Assembly: GCA_030039895.1 (NCBI GenBank)
Contig: JASHUR010000038.1
Coordinates: 1-5,215 of the forward strand
Source of the DNA: Acidobacteriaceae bacterium
Lineage (GTDB): Bacteria; Acidobacteriota; Terriglobia; Terriglobales; Acidobacteriaceae
Length of the DNA: 5,215 bases
Reading direction: 5' to 3'
The notes beneath the pieces were generated by a model. That model searched no databases. It had not been told where the DNA came from and saw only the letters and a list, made by a program, of their open reading frames with translations. The position numbers were made by a program, and so were the translations under genes. The number at the start of each line of letters is the position of its first letter. The first letter of the stretch is position 1. This document shows positions 5,201 through 5,215 of this stretch, piece by piece.

Positions 5201-5215
5201 TCGACGGCTGAAGAG

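Noticed and set aside
5197..5211. ATGA overlap at the end of the TadG-like gene suggesting a further coupled gene
   Set aside because: The ATG frame stops after four codons (ATG ATC GAC GGC TGA), so no gene starts there.

Overview
The window looks like ordinary chromosomal sequence from a free-living Gram-negative bacterium of moderately high G+C content. My best guess is an acidobacterium (Acidobacteriota, Terriglobia-like). This rests on recall: the VWA protein carries a GGEGTYYAGVIYAAEAAL-type segment that I associate with acidobacterial Tad-locus proteins. No rRNA or other marker is present to confirm it. No tRNA, rRNA, CRISPR array, insertion sequence or phage gene was found.

The layout has three parts, and all genes are on the + strand. 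(1) Positions 2-1830 hold the end of a pyrimidine biosynthesis operon. It consists of the C-terminal half of pyrB (aspartate carbamoyltransferase), overlapping by 4 bp (ATGA) with a complete, catalytically intact pyrC (class I dihydroorotase). These are steps 2 and 3 of de novo UMP synthesis. (2) Positions 1831-2292 are a 462-bp gap without a convincing gene. It contains a GC-rich hairpin, a terminator-like hairpin with five Ts, an AT-rich tract followed by a perfect TTGACA -35 box, and a predicted leader of about 115 nt with a 13-bp direct repeat and a small hairpin over the ribosome binding site. (3) Positions 2293-5200 hold a tight three-gene operon: two TadE-like pseudopilins that are clear paralogues of each other, then a large TadG-like protein with an N-terminal membrane anchor and a VWA domain. 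Both junctions are ATGA overlaps.

The second operon encodes envelope proteins of a Tad (tight adherence / Flp pilus) type system. In known Tad systems TadE and TadF are pseudopilins cut by the prepilin peptidase, and TadG is a membrane-anchored envelope protein encoded with them. The TadV, Flp, ATPase, platform and secretin genes are not in this window, so whether a full machine lies downstream or the triplet is an orphan set cannot be seen here.

The most interesting points are the duplicated TadE pair with four matching cysteines, the cysteine-rich VWA domain with a large insertion and a DxTxS metal site, and the structured leader of the tad-like operon. None of this demonstrates a wholly new system; it looks like a lineage-specific elaboration of the Tad minor-pilin module. 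The last 15 bases (5201-5215) contain nothing recognisable.
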